64,000 nt of DNA from Glandiceps talaboti (lineage: Eukaryota > Hemichordata > Enteropneusta > Spengelidae). Positions within the stretch are counted from its first letter, which is position 1. Each line of letters begins with the position of its first letter. The position numbers and the translations under genes were made by a program. Of the stretch, positions 11,789 through 24,078 are shown piece after piece. Below the pieces are notes generated by a model that made no database searches, had not been told where the DNA came from, and was given only the letters and a program-made list of their open reading frames with translations. The stretch lies in contig NC_135551.1 of NCBI RefSeq assembly GCF_964340395.1, positions 20,606,003 through 20,670,002 of the forward strand, given 5' to 3'.

Positions 11789-12429
11789 GCCAACCGAATG
11801 CCTGCAAATGACTCGGACACATTTGTTGGCTGTAAGATAAACTGTAATGTTGACAGGTTTTACGACTGTACAGCCAGAATGTTGTCCAAAGTCCGTCCTT
11901 GTTGCGTAATTATTGTAATGTATGCACCATTATATACATGTGAATACCCGTCACATTAGCACACAGGTGTTTGTTTTTCTACTCAGAATTGTAGTGAGAA
12001 TTTCAGTCGATTTCGATATGCCGGTTATGATCACGCTTGTGAGTTCGAGTCAATTTGAGGCGAAAGGGTAACGTTGGAGCAGAAGTTCTATTTCAAAATT
12101 TAGAATATCTTGTCGACTATTTTCATTGCATAAAGCACACAAAGATAACGTGCTTGCCATTGGAAAACAAAGACAAGTGTCGATACCATCCTCGGTTGCT
12201 AAAATTCTAAGACATATATAATGTAAACCATGTAAACACTGAATGCGGGGAGCACGAGTGCTTCAAGTGGCTAGGCAAGTTTAAATCTAATGTTAGAAGA
12301 ATGACGTAATACAAGTTCAATTGTTATGGGGTCATATGTGTGTACAGAAATGCCATAATTGAGAAGAGGTTATGTAAGTGTGTGCTAATCCCGTACATGT
12401 CAAACAATGTGTCAACATTATGACAGATA

Positions 12430-12930
12430 AAGGGCATATGTGTGGATAGTTTATAAACTTTCTAAAGTTTACAACGATTTTTAGATCGGATAATTGGCGG
12501 ATATATCCTTGTAAAACTTTTTACAGTAGGGACAGTTCATCTAGTTAGCGGATAATTTATAAAGTTCAGAACGATATTTAGATCGTCTAAATAGCGGATA
12601 TATCGTTGTGGGATATTTAAGTTCAGATCGTCTAAATAGTGGACAATTTAGAAAGTTTATAACGATATTTAGATGGTCTAAATAGTGGATAGTTTATAAA
12701 GTCTAAACTTTATCCGCTATTTAGACCATCTAAATATCGAGCTAAAGTTGATAAACTTTAGATAGCTATAGTTTATAAAGTTTAGAATTAGAGTTAGACC
12801 ATAATGGTTAGACACTTCTAACTTAGGTGACTAAATTTCAAGCTAAACTTTCTAAACTTAAAAAAGTTTAGATTTATACACTTCTAGCTTAGCTGTCTAA
12901 ACTTCTAAGTCCTAGCTAAACTTTCAAAAC
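12430..12930. repeat. AT-rich motif array (TTTAGA/TCTAAA, GGATAGTTTATAA)
   Basis: Repeated variants of GATATTTAGAT, GTCTAAATAG and GCGGATA.TTTATAAA on both strands. The same words occur in the arms at about 9000-9180 and 16140-16330, so spacer and arms share ancestry here. A 29-bp hairpin stem is embedded at 12663-12739. Confidence 0.7.
12663..12739. repeat. Hairpin near the axis of the large inverted repeat
   Basis: Arms of 29 bp (12663-12691 and 12711-12739) match at 28 of 29 positions, with a 19-nt loop. The hairpin centre (about 12701) lies within about 50 bp of the midpoint between the arms of the large inverted repeat (about 12648-12672). Confidence 0.85.
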
Positions 12931-15072
12931 TAGCTAATACACCTTACTGCGTGAGTTGGGCCGTGTTTCGTGGCTAGTACCCGAAACAAATGTAAGTACA
13001 ACACTGCCTACCACATTTACAATAATAAAATATCAAATTCACTGAAATGTTGTTGGTGCTTGACTTGAGAAATGCGGATAAATGGAATTGTTGATAGCCC
13101 AGTGATTTGTCTTGGTGTGACCTTAGTGGTCTGAGCTGTGACTATCTCAAGAAGTTCAGTCTCTACTCTGTACTCTTTATATGTATGTTTCTACCGCTAT
13201 GTACGATCATGACTTTAGTTGAATGTAAGTACAGGATCTGTAATAGCCCAGATACTGGGTGATGAAATGTCTTCAGATGAACCAAAAATATGTTACCAGG
13301 AATAGTTTGCGAACGTGTGATTTTACTTGACGTTGTTACATATATATCAAATGTTACATATGTATTACAATCAAATATTACGTTTATCGTCTAATATCGA
13401 TCGTGGACGCCGCATACGATTTGCCCTCACCGTGATTACACTCTCGAGTTAAATATTATTCTTTACAGATAACATGTTGCGCTATCCTCAATATTGTATT
13501 CAGATATTGGGTACGTGAACCTTGTTTTATGACTAATGTACATTACATAACATTATATAACATTACATGACCTCACAATTGGTGAATGGAGTAGTGGGCG
13601 TACAGTGAGCTAGATTCAATGCATGGAAGCAGATCAATGGAAGGAGATTTAAAGATAGTGACAGAGACAAATATTATCAACTGGATGTATTCGATGGTAG
13701 TAGCTTTCGCAAACCAGAGATTTTTGTCCCTGACGAAAATGGTCAAATAAAATATATATGGTACAGACAGTAACAGGGATTGGAAGCCTGTGCGTAGACA
13801 TGTAAAGAAATTATCGTAAGCATGCCTAATAATAGTATTAATACGTCCTTAGAAACAATCAAATTCTGGTAACGATGAATTAGCGAGGAATGCCACGGGC
13901 AAAAGATGTTACAGCACTGGGGAAGGTGGAAGGTGTTTGAACTCAGACCACTAATACAATAAGTAAATCTTATAATCTTATGCACACATGTGAAGTCTAG
14001 CTCGCCTAGCCTGTTTACGGAATCAGTGACCTTTCCGAGTAGGAGAAAATTGCGGGAAACGGCAGCGTTTGTGTTTGTTTTTGTGGAAGGCTACGATATT
14101 TATTTTTCTTCGAAAATCGCGGAAAGTATAATATAAACGCCAATATATAATTTTTGTGTAATGTAGAATCCATGAAGCGGTGTGTCCTCCTTTCAAATTT
14201 TATGCATGCTAGTCGAACGTCAAGAATGTTTCTGTTTACAACTCATAGTATTATGGTTATGTCACAGCAAATATAATCAAACGAAAAACAATCTGGCACT
14301 TGAATCTCAAGAATTGTGTGAGATATGACACATCAACGGGTGTGTTTCCCCCTCTTTTAAAGGTGATTCTATATACCCTATACCACAATCTTGAAATTTT
14401 TTCTTTACATGACTCTTAACCAGTAAATTCAAAGGTAACTATTCAAAATTGCAGAAGTGAGAAAAAAAAAGTCAAACAGGCGATTGGTGACCGACCCGAG
14501 CAGCCATGAACTTACAAGTTATATGTTACACTGCCTATTGTTCTAACGTTTGGGAATACAACGTCATATAGAGAGGAGCGTTTCGTCTCAGTATATTTAC
14601 ATGTAGTATACTAAGCAATAGCAGCCAGTGGCAAATTCAACGACGACTTTATCATGTTCGATGGATTGTTTTTTTTTATAAATCTTATGTAGCATAGCTA
14701 TATAGGCGTCGTGTCTTACAATAGTAGCAATAGTGAAAATGCTACTAATGATTTTGGAGAGCATTGGGTTGATCATCGAATTCTATTGCTGATTTGGACC
14801 TCGATAAAACTAGGAGCTCAACAATCGCTACAAGTCGATAGCAAAATACCAGAATGTAATCGAACCCGAGAAATCTTCATAATTCGATCCAAGCTGCAGC
14901 ATAAATTGTCGATTTTTTTCCGTCCCAGAAGTAACGTGATTACTACATCTAAAATGGGTTTGCGGCGCGGGAGCAGGCATTTGACGAGACAAAAAAGAAG
15001 TCGGCCTAATTGTGTGTCTCTATATATGAAATGTCCTATAAATGTTTCACAGTTTTCGTTGCAGTCTTGTAC

Positions 15073-15241
15073 TGTATGTATGTATGTATGTATGTATGTA
15101 TGTATGTATGTATGTATGCATTCATGCATGCGTGCATGTATGTATGTATGTATGTATGTATGTATGTATGTATGTATGTATGTATGTATGTACGTACACG
15201 TACGTACGTACGTACGTGCGTACGTGTGTATGTACGTACGT

Positions 15242-15289
<48 letters not shown>

Positions 15290-15290
15290 A
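15073..15290. repeat. Compound (TATG)n/(ACGT)n/(TG)n microsatellite at inner arm end
   Basis: Mirror of the 10051-10272 tract, including the internal interruption at about 15115-15138. Long ORFs through it are repeat artefacts. Confidence 0.95.
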
Positions 15291-15328
15291 CATGTTTTTA
15301 AAAAAATCATACATATTGATTCGATATA

Positions 15329-15825
15329 CCAGCTCCGTGTAGCATGGTGGTTAGTGCACAGGAGTAGCAGTCGGGAGGTCGACTGATGGGTTTGAATCCC
15401 ACTGGAAACTAGGGATTTTTCTGTGACCGACCAAAATCCAGGGCGAGTGTTCTACAGACTCGATGGGTAGGCTGTATCACTCAGCCGTCTCTCACTCACA
15501 AGACCAATGCGAATGTCGGGGGGGGGGGGGGCTTAAAGTAATGACTCGAAAAGTCGGGGACGATTACTCACACGAGCCCACAGGTGCTGTTTGCCGGGCC
15601 TGGGTGACTCAATGATAGCCTGTGGACTGACTGGGAAAGCCTTGACAGTTCCACAGCTGTAACGTGATATAGAGCGTGCAACATGGCCCTGTCAGGTAGT
15701 CCCACACCTGAATGGAACTCTGTGGAAATTCGTGTGATTGTGTGTACATGTCTGCATAACAGAAAATCGGTGGGAGGAATTCCCAGTACAAAAAGAAATT
15801 CAAAAAAGAAGAAAAAGAAGTATAC
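15329..15825 (+). mobile_element. tRNA-derived SINE (right-arm copy)
   Basis: The head resembles a tRNA: A-box-like TAGCATGGTGGTTAGTGC at about 15339 and B-box-like GGGTTTGAATCCC at about 15388, the usual RNA polymerase III internal promoter spacing. A body of about 400 bp includes a G run at 15519-15530, and the element ends in an A-rich AAG/AAA tail near 15825. It belongs to no family I can name. The anticodon arm is not convincing as a functional tRNA. Confidence 0.7.
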
Positions 15826-18800
15826 AATATTGATTTCGTACCTTCGGCTCGCTGCTGAAAATTATTTCAACTTCTTCTTCACATACTCCTGCTATATATC
15901 TTCTCATTCCTCTAGTGTCGTAACCAAAGTTCTCCTCCAGACAATTCTCAGACGTAAAGTACTTAAATTCAAACGCTGTTCATTTAAAAGCCAGTCAACA
16001 GTACTGCCTCGCCAAAATTTGCAAATATTTTTCAACAACTGATGACCGTCTCGCTCCTCATCACATCATATGTACGTCTCATTATATACTTTAGCACATG
16101 CTTCAAAAATCATACTCCCTATTGTCACATTGATATTGTGCCCGTCTAATTAGCGGATAGTTTATATAATGTATAAAGTGTAGGTAGATATTTAGATGCC
16201 ATAATTAGTGGATAACGTTTATAAAGTTGAGAACGATATTTAGATGCGATAATTAGCGGATACATCCTTGTAAAACTTTTTTCGCTAGGGACTAATTAGT
16301 GGATAGTTTATAAGTTTAGAACATACATATCCGCTAAAGTCATGCAGTTTAGCTGCGTTTATCTAGTTTAGCTCCCACAGGTAATACATAGCTACATACC
16401 CTAGGGAAAGACACAATTCCACACGTTACTCCGTGATTTTCGAGTTCAATGACAGTTGAGAGGCACAGAGACACCACGGTACATGTATATGCTGTATGTT
16501 GAGAAATCTTATATTTCATATTTGCGAGATAAAAAGATTCTTAAAACGTTTATTTTTTAAAGCCCAACTTCGTCTCCTTTACGATAGCTATGAAAATGAC
16601 CCTGCATCACGAGGCAGGGAAAAGTGGTTGAAGAATGTAAACACCGAAATATTCAAGTAAAAATTGTTATACTTGATAAACGTACAAACTCGGCGTGTTC
16701 CTCCTTAAAATGACTTTGGTGACAAAAGCTTAGAAAAGATGCAAAGTACAAACTGGAAATATGGTCCCGCAACACGAGGGTTGCGTGACGTGTTGCGTGA
16801 ACGACAGAGTTACATCGTGACATCTTATACACATGTACAATCATGTACACTACATAACTCTCATGTAAACTGGCATGTGATAGTGCGACTTGAAAAGAAT
16901 ACCTACGTTTATAAGATAAAAATAAATTACTTTGTATTACATTTTGCCCATTTTATTTCAACGAAAAATAATTGTATCGGACAACCATTTCAGTCAATTA
17001 AAATGTGTGTACATGTAGATGTGTGCCATGTACGACAGCGTCATGTTAGATGTATTACATGTAAAAGCAGATGAATTAGTGATTAAGATTTATGGTACGT
17101 TTTTTTTTCTTGTGCTGAAATAATGAAATCAAACATGCAATGTACATTCGTAATAATAAGTAGTGAATGTATAAAATAATGTAGTAAATGTATTTCGTGC
17201 AAGCATCCTGGATGACTACACCCCGACCAAATAAATTAATCTAACATGTTGAATAACGTACTAAACAAAGTTGATGACGGAGGTCCCTTCCCGTCCAAGC
17301 GTTTTTATCCGATAACATCGTCCAAAAATCTAACAGTTTCGTAACTTAGACTATCTAGATGACGGAGATCCCTTTTCAACTAAGCAGTTTTATCATATCT
17401 CATATAAGATTTGACATTTAAGGTTAGCCACGAAACACGGCCCAAGTCACGCGAGTTGACGCACCACAGTACATGTACAATGTGCATGTACATGTACATG
17501 CTGTCTGTGCCGGTGAGGTATTGAGAAAACTTACATTATTTATTATATTTGCGAGATAAAAAGATGCACAGATTCTTAAAACGTTTATTTTTGAAAGCAT
17601 AACTTGTCTCTTTTTCGATAGTCACAAAAATGAACCTGTGATACGAGGAGATGAAAAAGTGGCCGAATACTGTGAATACCAAGTATGCAGCAAAAACAGT
17701 TATCTTTGATATATATACGTACGCACTCAGTGTGTTCCCTTTAACTATTGTGGTGATAAAAGCTGTCATATTAAATGAATGCAAGAAAAAAATTATGCAT
17801 CCTTAACAAGTACAAAATGGAAATATGGTCCCGCAACACGAGGGTTGCGTGAACGACAGAGTTACACCATGACATTCAATAAACTACATATTAACTCTGG
17901 CCTTCAGAAATCAAAACGGTGATAGTGCAACTTGAAAACAATACCTACGTCTACAAGAAGAAATGTAATTACAAAAATGTATTACGTTGTTATTGCATTT
18001 CGTCAATTCTATTTCAACGAAAAATAACTATATCAGACAGCCATTTGTGTGGACGTGTGCCTACGCCTGTACGGTAGTGTCGGGTGTTATCCGATAGCAT
18101 CGTTAAACATATAACATTTTGAAAAACTTAGACAAACTTGACGACGGACTTCTCTTCCCGATGAAGCGTTTTTATCCGATAATATTGTCTAAAAAACAAA
18201 CATTTTGAATACCTATCCAGACGACAGAGATTCCTTCCCAATGAAGCATATTTATCAAATGTTATCGATGTTATCGATGCTATCCGATAGATATCTAACA
18301 CATTGAATAACTTAGACTTTCAAGACGAAGTCTTTTATCCGATATTACCGATCATTGGGAAAGGGATAGTTATCCAAAATGTTAGATTTTTAGACGATAT
18401 CATCGAATATGTCAGGCATTTCCCTTTTAATTTACAGTTGTTAAGTTTACACGTCGATCAGGGCTTCAGATGGGCGTGTTTAAAGTGGAAACTTGATGTA
18501 ATAATTTTGAAAATTAATAGTCAGGTCATGTAATCAAGAGAACGTTGATATGACGTTGATGGACTCCGAACAGGGCAAAACCAAAAGTTCGTATGGTACA
18601 GTATAAAGGGTAAAAAGGTTATTCAACGAGTGTAGTGAATCATGTGAATATGTGCTCGAGCACGTACTGAAATGTCGATCGCCAATCAATCGATCGCGAT
18701 CATTTTTAGGGTTAGGGTGCATTTTCCAGGGTTTCTAGGGAGGGTTTGAAATTCTAGGGTTTTCCAGGACCGTGCGAACCCTAGTCTATAGACACACATT

Positions 18801-19492
18801 CAGAATACTCCCGTATGTAAAAGTAACTAAGAATATTTATTTTCCATCGACGAATATTCAGGCTTAGGTTTAATTTCTCTATCAAATTTGTCACTTATGA
18901 GGTAAAGTCAACATAAATTATCCCACCCCACGAGGGTTTACTGAACGATACGGACACTCAATAAACTACAGGATTCGTGTATTTGTAGCATATTATATAC
19001 ATTTTGTAAATCAAAAGACGCACACGTTATTTAAATGGTTGTTATTTCAAAGATTTTATCGTCTGAAAATGTGTTATAGACCCTTTCAGGATAGCCACGA
19101 AAATAATCCCGGGCCACGAGAGTTGGGTGACCGTTGAGTGACACTGAAAACAACACACTTTTTATGCATGTGTGAAGCGTTGTCAAAACCTATGATAGTG
19201 TGATAGCAGTTCATTTATAATGTATTATTTTAGCTCATCACATTCCACTACTGGACAGCAGATACAATTAAACTAGTTCCACTTCTGACATAAATACTGG
19301 ATCATATTTGGTATGACTTGACATCGACGTATTACATGGATAGCTATTAAAGTCCTCCTTGCATGACCTCACTATTAAAGTGAAGACATGGTACACGCGT
19401 GTCATGATCACATGTACATGTTGTATTGTGGCGTACATGTATAAGTGACGTGAGGAAGTTGTTGTAACGATAGCTAGACTACAAGCACTTAT

Positions 19493-22240
19493 TGCTGGTA
19501 AAATTGAAAGGTAAACGGTAAAAGTTGATTTGAAGTTTGAAGGAGCCAAGTGGGTGGTGGGTACGGCAGGGAGTTCCCTCCCTCCCCTGGAGATTTTTTA
19601 AATTCAAGGACTAAACAGTTAAATTTCCTATCTGCTGTTATTTCAACATGTCAAGGTGATGACAATACCCTCTCCTGATCCGTCGAAATTGAAATTTGAA
19701 TTTCGAAAACTAACATCAACAAAAATACTCAAAGTATATTGTTTCATGCCATACCATTTACAATTATTTTATCATAATGAAATATTACAGTATTCAATAT
19801 ACTATAAGTCAGGTAGGCCGTCGCACGACGCCTTTTGCCAAGTAAACTTTGTGTCTGAACAAGTGAAAACATAAATCCGTTCTCCCGACGGACAAGAGAA
19901 CTTCATGTGAAAATTACGGGCCCTGACATTAAAACAATTGACACATTCTACACAAAATCACATCATTGTAACAGGAAAAGAAATTAGTAAGATTTACATA
20001 TTTGTACTCGGAAGTGTTTTATACAAAATGTTGCGAAACCACTTCATGTTAGTGTACAAGTGATTTAACTACTAATCTCGGTAAGCGAAAGATTGCGTCA
20101 ACCTTGCAACGGCAGAATTCTCCTATTGCAAATACACGTAATTAGCAAATCTAAGAAAGTATTGAAAATGAAAATTACTGTCATGAGATTTCGTTGGTTA
20201 CACGTTAGTTGGTATTTTGACAGAATCTCCACCAATCCACCCATGGTCGAAGTTATGTGTCGCTAATTATATTTCACGCAATTCGAACTTTGAACTTTGA
20301 AGAGCGTTCTCATACCTAGCTAGCAGACATGTTGCGCAAGTCGAAGTCGATCAATCACAATGTATTTTACGGGTAAATGCAGATGTGAACAATAACATGC
20401 TACACACATGCACATGGGCAAAACATGAATGATTTACTGTGATAGCTCTCCAGTCAGAAAATATAAAATAGGAACACAATAGCAGCAGTCAAACATATTA
20501 CATAATATGTCCTGACGCATGACGAATCATATGTAAGAAACGATCAATGGACTTGAAAATCAAAGACTAGGCTTAAGTCAAAAACAAGCCAACGACAATA
20601 GTTCACGACCATGCCGTCGTTTCAAAGACAGCAACATGATGCATGATGAACGCACTACTGATTTTCGCCCGAGACGGTACGGAAAATATAACATGTAAAA
20701 ATCTACTGTAAAAGACGTACTTGTTCATTGAATCTGTAATGATTGCACACAGCGTAAATAAACGTGATTAGGGCTACTATACTTTTTTTTTCACTACAAC
20801 AAATTTAGTTATTGATCGTTTCATGTAGCAACGATATAAAAATGCTTTCTGTTTCAAAAACGATTTTCAAGAAACATAACACTCGCTAAAATGACATACG
20901 TGCACATTTCAAGAACTGTTGACACAAGCATAGATTAGATGTCGTTATCCCTAAAATAAATAAACTACGGTGTTTAAACACATCCTGGATAACATTCGAT
21001 GTAATGTGTAAGACAATTTAATAGGGTAGGAAACTAAACAAATCTAGTGTGTGTTCATTAAACTCCAAGGACAAAACCACGACTTAAGTCTCAGACCACT
21101 AAAACACTTCTTTTAATCGTTTGAACTTCAGTAAAAAGTTCAAAAACTACTTGTGAGAATACAAGTCCCGGGTGTCGTTGACTTTAACAATACTTATAAG
21201 CCTATGTACATTGCGCGCAGAAATGTCCACTGATGACGTCGTCGTTTCCAACATGTTACAAACTCAAAGCATAGCGTAAGGTTGGAGAGAAACGACGTCT
21301 ATGCTCAAAGATTTATAAGACACAAACTAAATTTCATTGGAAGCCATTCATAAGAAGTGGGTAAATATGAAATTGTGTTATCACCTGCAGCGGAGTAGAA
21401 AAAGTCGCTAGCCTTGAGTGTTAATGCAAATGTATTCTACTCGCACGGTCATTTACTCATACACTGTACATATTTGTATTGACCATAACACTCGTGACCT
21501 CCACATGGCGACGACTCTGAATAATGTTGAAGTACAGTGTATGTTTCGTCTTGTTCCCATTCAAGTTAGAAACGTGTTTTACGGGTATCTGTACGACTTG
21601 TGCACTGTGTAGCTAAGTAATCTCATTGTTTCCCTAATAGTTACTAGACTAGTAAAATCACAACCTTTGTCTACCTTCATGCTGTAAGCTACTTCCAAAT
21701 GATAAATACACAAACATGTAAATTGCCGGCTATTACGGCAATATGAAAGCCTTGCTGTTGTTTAGCTGAAACTCAAACCACTATAGTTGTCTGAGGCTGA
21801 AGTTATTAATACTAGTATATGTTTTAACTGTTAAAATTACGGATTGTACTAAAACCGGAAAGTAGTCACATAAGCAACACAGTAAGACATTTTCAATATG
21901 CATAATAAAGACGAAGTGAACGCGCCCGTCTTTCATCGACCGGAAGATATCGTTCATCTCGTTTTGAGTCGTCAAGTGTGCAGGCACGTTTTATTACATA
22001 CATGTACAATCGCAATTGTGAAAGACGCCAAACGATGTAGTCGAATACAGTTAGTCACGACATGGTCACAACACAACAAACCGCATGCTTACGTGAAGTG
22101 TAATAGTCACACGTTTGAGTCTAGTAACAGAAAACAACGTAAACAATAAATGTTTCATTTTTTGGGTGTGCAGAATGCATCCTTGGTTCATGAATATCAT
22201 TCTACACTACCATGATGTGAAATCTTGAAACACTTAAAAA
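19493..22240. other. Non-coding stretch
   Basis: No recognisable genes or complete mobile elements in about 2.7 kb. Short ORFs (up to 83 codons) have no family resemblance. Confidence 0.5.
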
Positions 22241-22289
22241 GACATGCATGTACAGTGTGACACGCAACACACGGGTTGAAATGAAACAC

Positions 22290-22445
22290 GAGGGATATAA
22301 CGCGAGTACTCCACGTGACTCCCAACACGCATTTGCGTGTCACGCAAATTTCCCCGCGTTTCGAATGCATTTGTCCCGCGAGTGTTGGTCAAGTTACATT
22401 TGTCTGGTAGTGTATATATATCAGATCAGTATATATATATATATA
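22290..22445 (-). repeat. Interspersed repeat linked to (AT)n, copy 2
   Basis: In reverse orientation it reads (AT)n, then CACTACCAGACAAATG, then TTGACCA and CGCGGG-type words, matching copy 1 at 2846-2975. The AT tract here is short and interrupted (22408-22445). Confidence 0.6.
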
Positions 22446-22689
22446 AGAGGTAAGTCATAAACTGAAGGAAAAGTGCTCAATACTGAGAAGTAGAGCTGTA
22501 TTTACACAAAGTACACAAGTTATGGTACGGAGGCCGTTACGATCTTCAGACGACTAAATAACGGAAATTCAAGTGATAGAATTCGATGCGCGTTGTTGAG
22601 TGACATGGTGGAATGATAGAATGTATTTGTTTTCGTGGACGATTTAGTGGACGATCTAGTGGAATTAATCTCTAAAAAAAAACCATGAA

Positions 22690-23900
22690 TCATGGTCTGA
22701 GTACTTCACAAATGTATTCAATGCTCAAGTCCAAAGTGATGAAAGTTTCTCGATTTCCATGATCTTATCAGATCCACCTTGATAGACATAAATTCAGGCA
22801 TTAATGGTGAGATTAATATCCGACTGTAGTCTTTTGGACAAGGTAATTACTTTGATAGTCTAGTTCCTATACTGTATCATTACCATTTATACCTCCACTC
22901 AAAGTATAGTCAGAGTCGTTACTCTAGAAGTCTTGAAATGCATGAGATGCAATTTAAAATTCATTTACAGCCACCCACACAGTCATTAACATCATGTCTT
23001 TGTTAATAAATCACAAAACTCTAACCAATAACACAGTCCCTCATAAAGTTAGTGTTTATTGGGACAGTAATGTTCAAATGTGGTATATTTGTCAGCCCAT
23101 GATGCTACTTATATACTGTTTACATCACCAAAACATTTAGGTTTCACTGATTGGGTGAACAACTTTTTGTGCTATTTGAGGGGCTTTTGGCTAGACGTGG
23201 TTTAGTTAGAAACCATATTGGCATCCAGACTATTACTTTGAAGGAGATCATTGAAGAACAATAAAAATAAAACTCAAGGTGTGGATATGGGATCAGTGTG
23301 GCATTCTACATAGACATTCTCCAACAATTCTTGTAGACATGTTATGTAACCATTTTTTCTTCACGAAAGGCATGTTCCCACAGGAATCAATGGGGTAGGG
23401 GTTTCTAACATTGTCTTTTGAAAGTAAATTACATGTATGTCAAAACTAAAATTATTGTATTTACTAAGAGATGAAATTCTTAAGAAAATTGAAAAGTGGT
23501 TATTGGTGGTCATAAACTCGACGTTGTTCGCTTTTTATGAATATCTAGGCGTGATTATGTCAAGCAGTGGTCTATGGTATTTAGCGCTTGCAGCTCAAGC
23601 GAGTAAAGCAATGATTGCGGTCATGAGTCAACTTGCAAAACTTGGGGACCTCCTAGTCAAAACTAAATTTAAAAGTTTTTGACTGTAAACTATTACCGAT
23701 ATTAAATTATACAGTGGAGATTTGGGGTTTTAATAGGTCTACTGAAACTGAACGTGTTCAAAGTAAATTTCAGGGTTATATTTTGAGTCGTATATAAACA
23801 TATATGTAGTCTTTGAGTATGGGAGCTACAAAAATGCTTGACAAGTGTTCATTACGGGAAGTAGGCTGAAATGTTTTGAGATTGCTGAACGAGAGCTGCA
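22690..23900 (+). pseudogene. Non-LTR retrotransposon relic (RT C-terminal region)
   Basis: One frame at 23437-23682 contains YLGVIMSSSGLW, then a helix-rich segment with AAQASKAMIAVMSQLAKL. After a frame change at about 23680 it continues as FDCKLLPILNYTVEIWGF and ERVQSKFQGYIL. This order (YLG, lysine-rich helix, LLPILNY.VEIWG, ER.Q.KF) is typical of the region after the RT catalytic core in many LINEs. An upstream frame near 22697 reads WSEYFTNVFNAQ, similar to the residues that precede the RT core. The middle is too decayed to read. Stops and frame changes make it a dead copy. Confidence 0.7.
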
Positions 23901-24078
23901 AAACTTTAACCTCAGACCACTTCTCCTCAGCCCTGGTTCAAGTTCTTAGGTCATAGTGGTGTAAACTACATCTCAGACCACAATGTAGTGACCTGAGACT
24001 ACATGCACATGTAGGCCCTACCTACTGGTATATTATGTAACTGCACTTGACGCCAGTGTGATTTCTAACTAAACTGTG

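Larger units (their letters stand above)
10271..15072. other. Spacer of the large inverted repeat
   Basis: This 4.8-kb unique spacer separates the two arms. It contains a second compound microsatellite, a smaller inverted repeat (11092-11788), and a motif-rich AT region with a strong hairpin (12663-12739). From about 12950 to 15000 it is featureless non-coding sequence. No protein family is recognisable in it. Confidence 0.8.
15073..19492 (-). repeat. Right arm of large inverted repeat
   Basis: Reverse complement of 5803-10270. Matching stops abruptly at 19492; beyond it the sequence is unique. Differences from the left arm include about 40 extra bp in the left arm at 9970-10013 (absent here near 15324), a few extra bases at about 18845, and single-base changes. 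High but imperfect identity implies two genuinely separate copies of recent origin or copies kept alike by gene conversion. No gene is supported in it. Confidence 0.95.
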
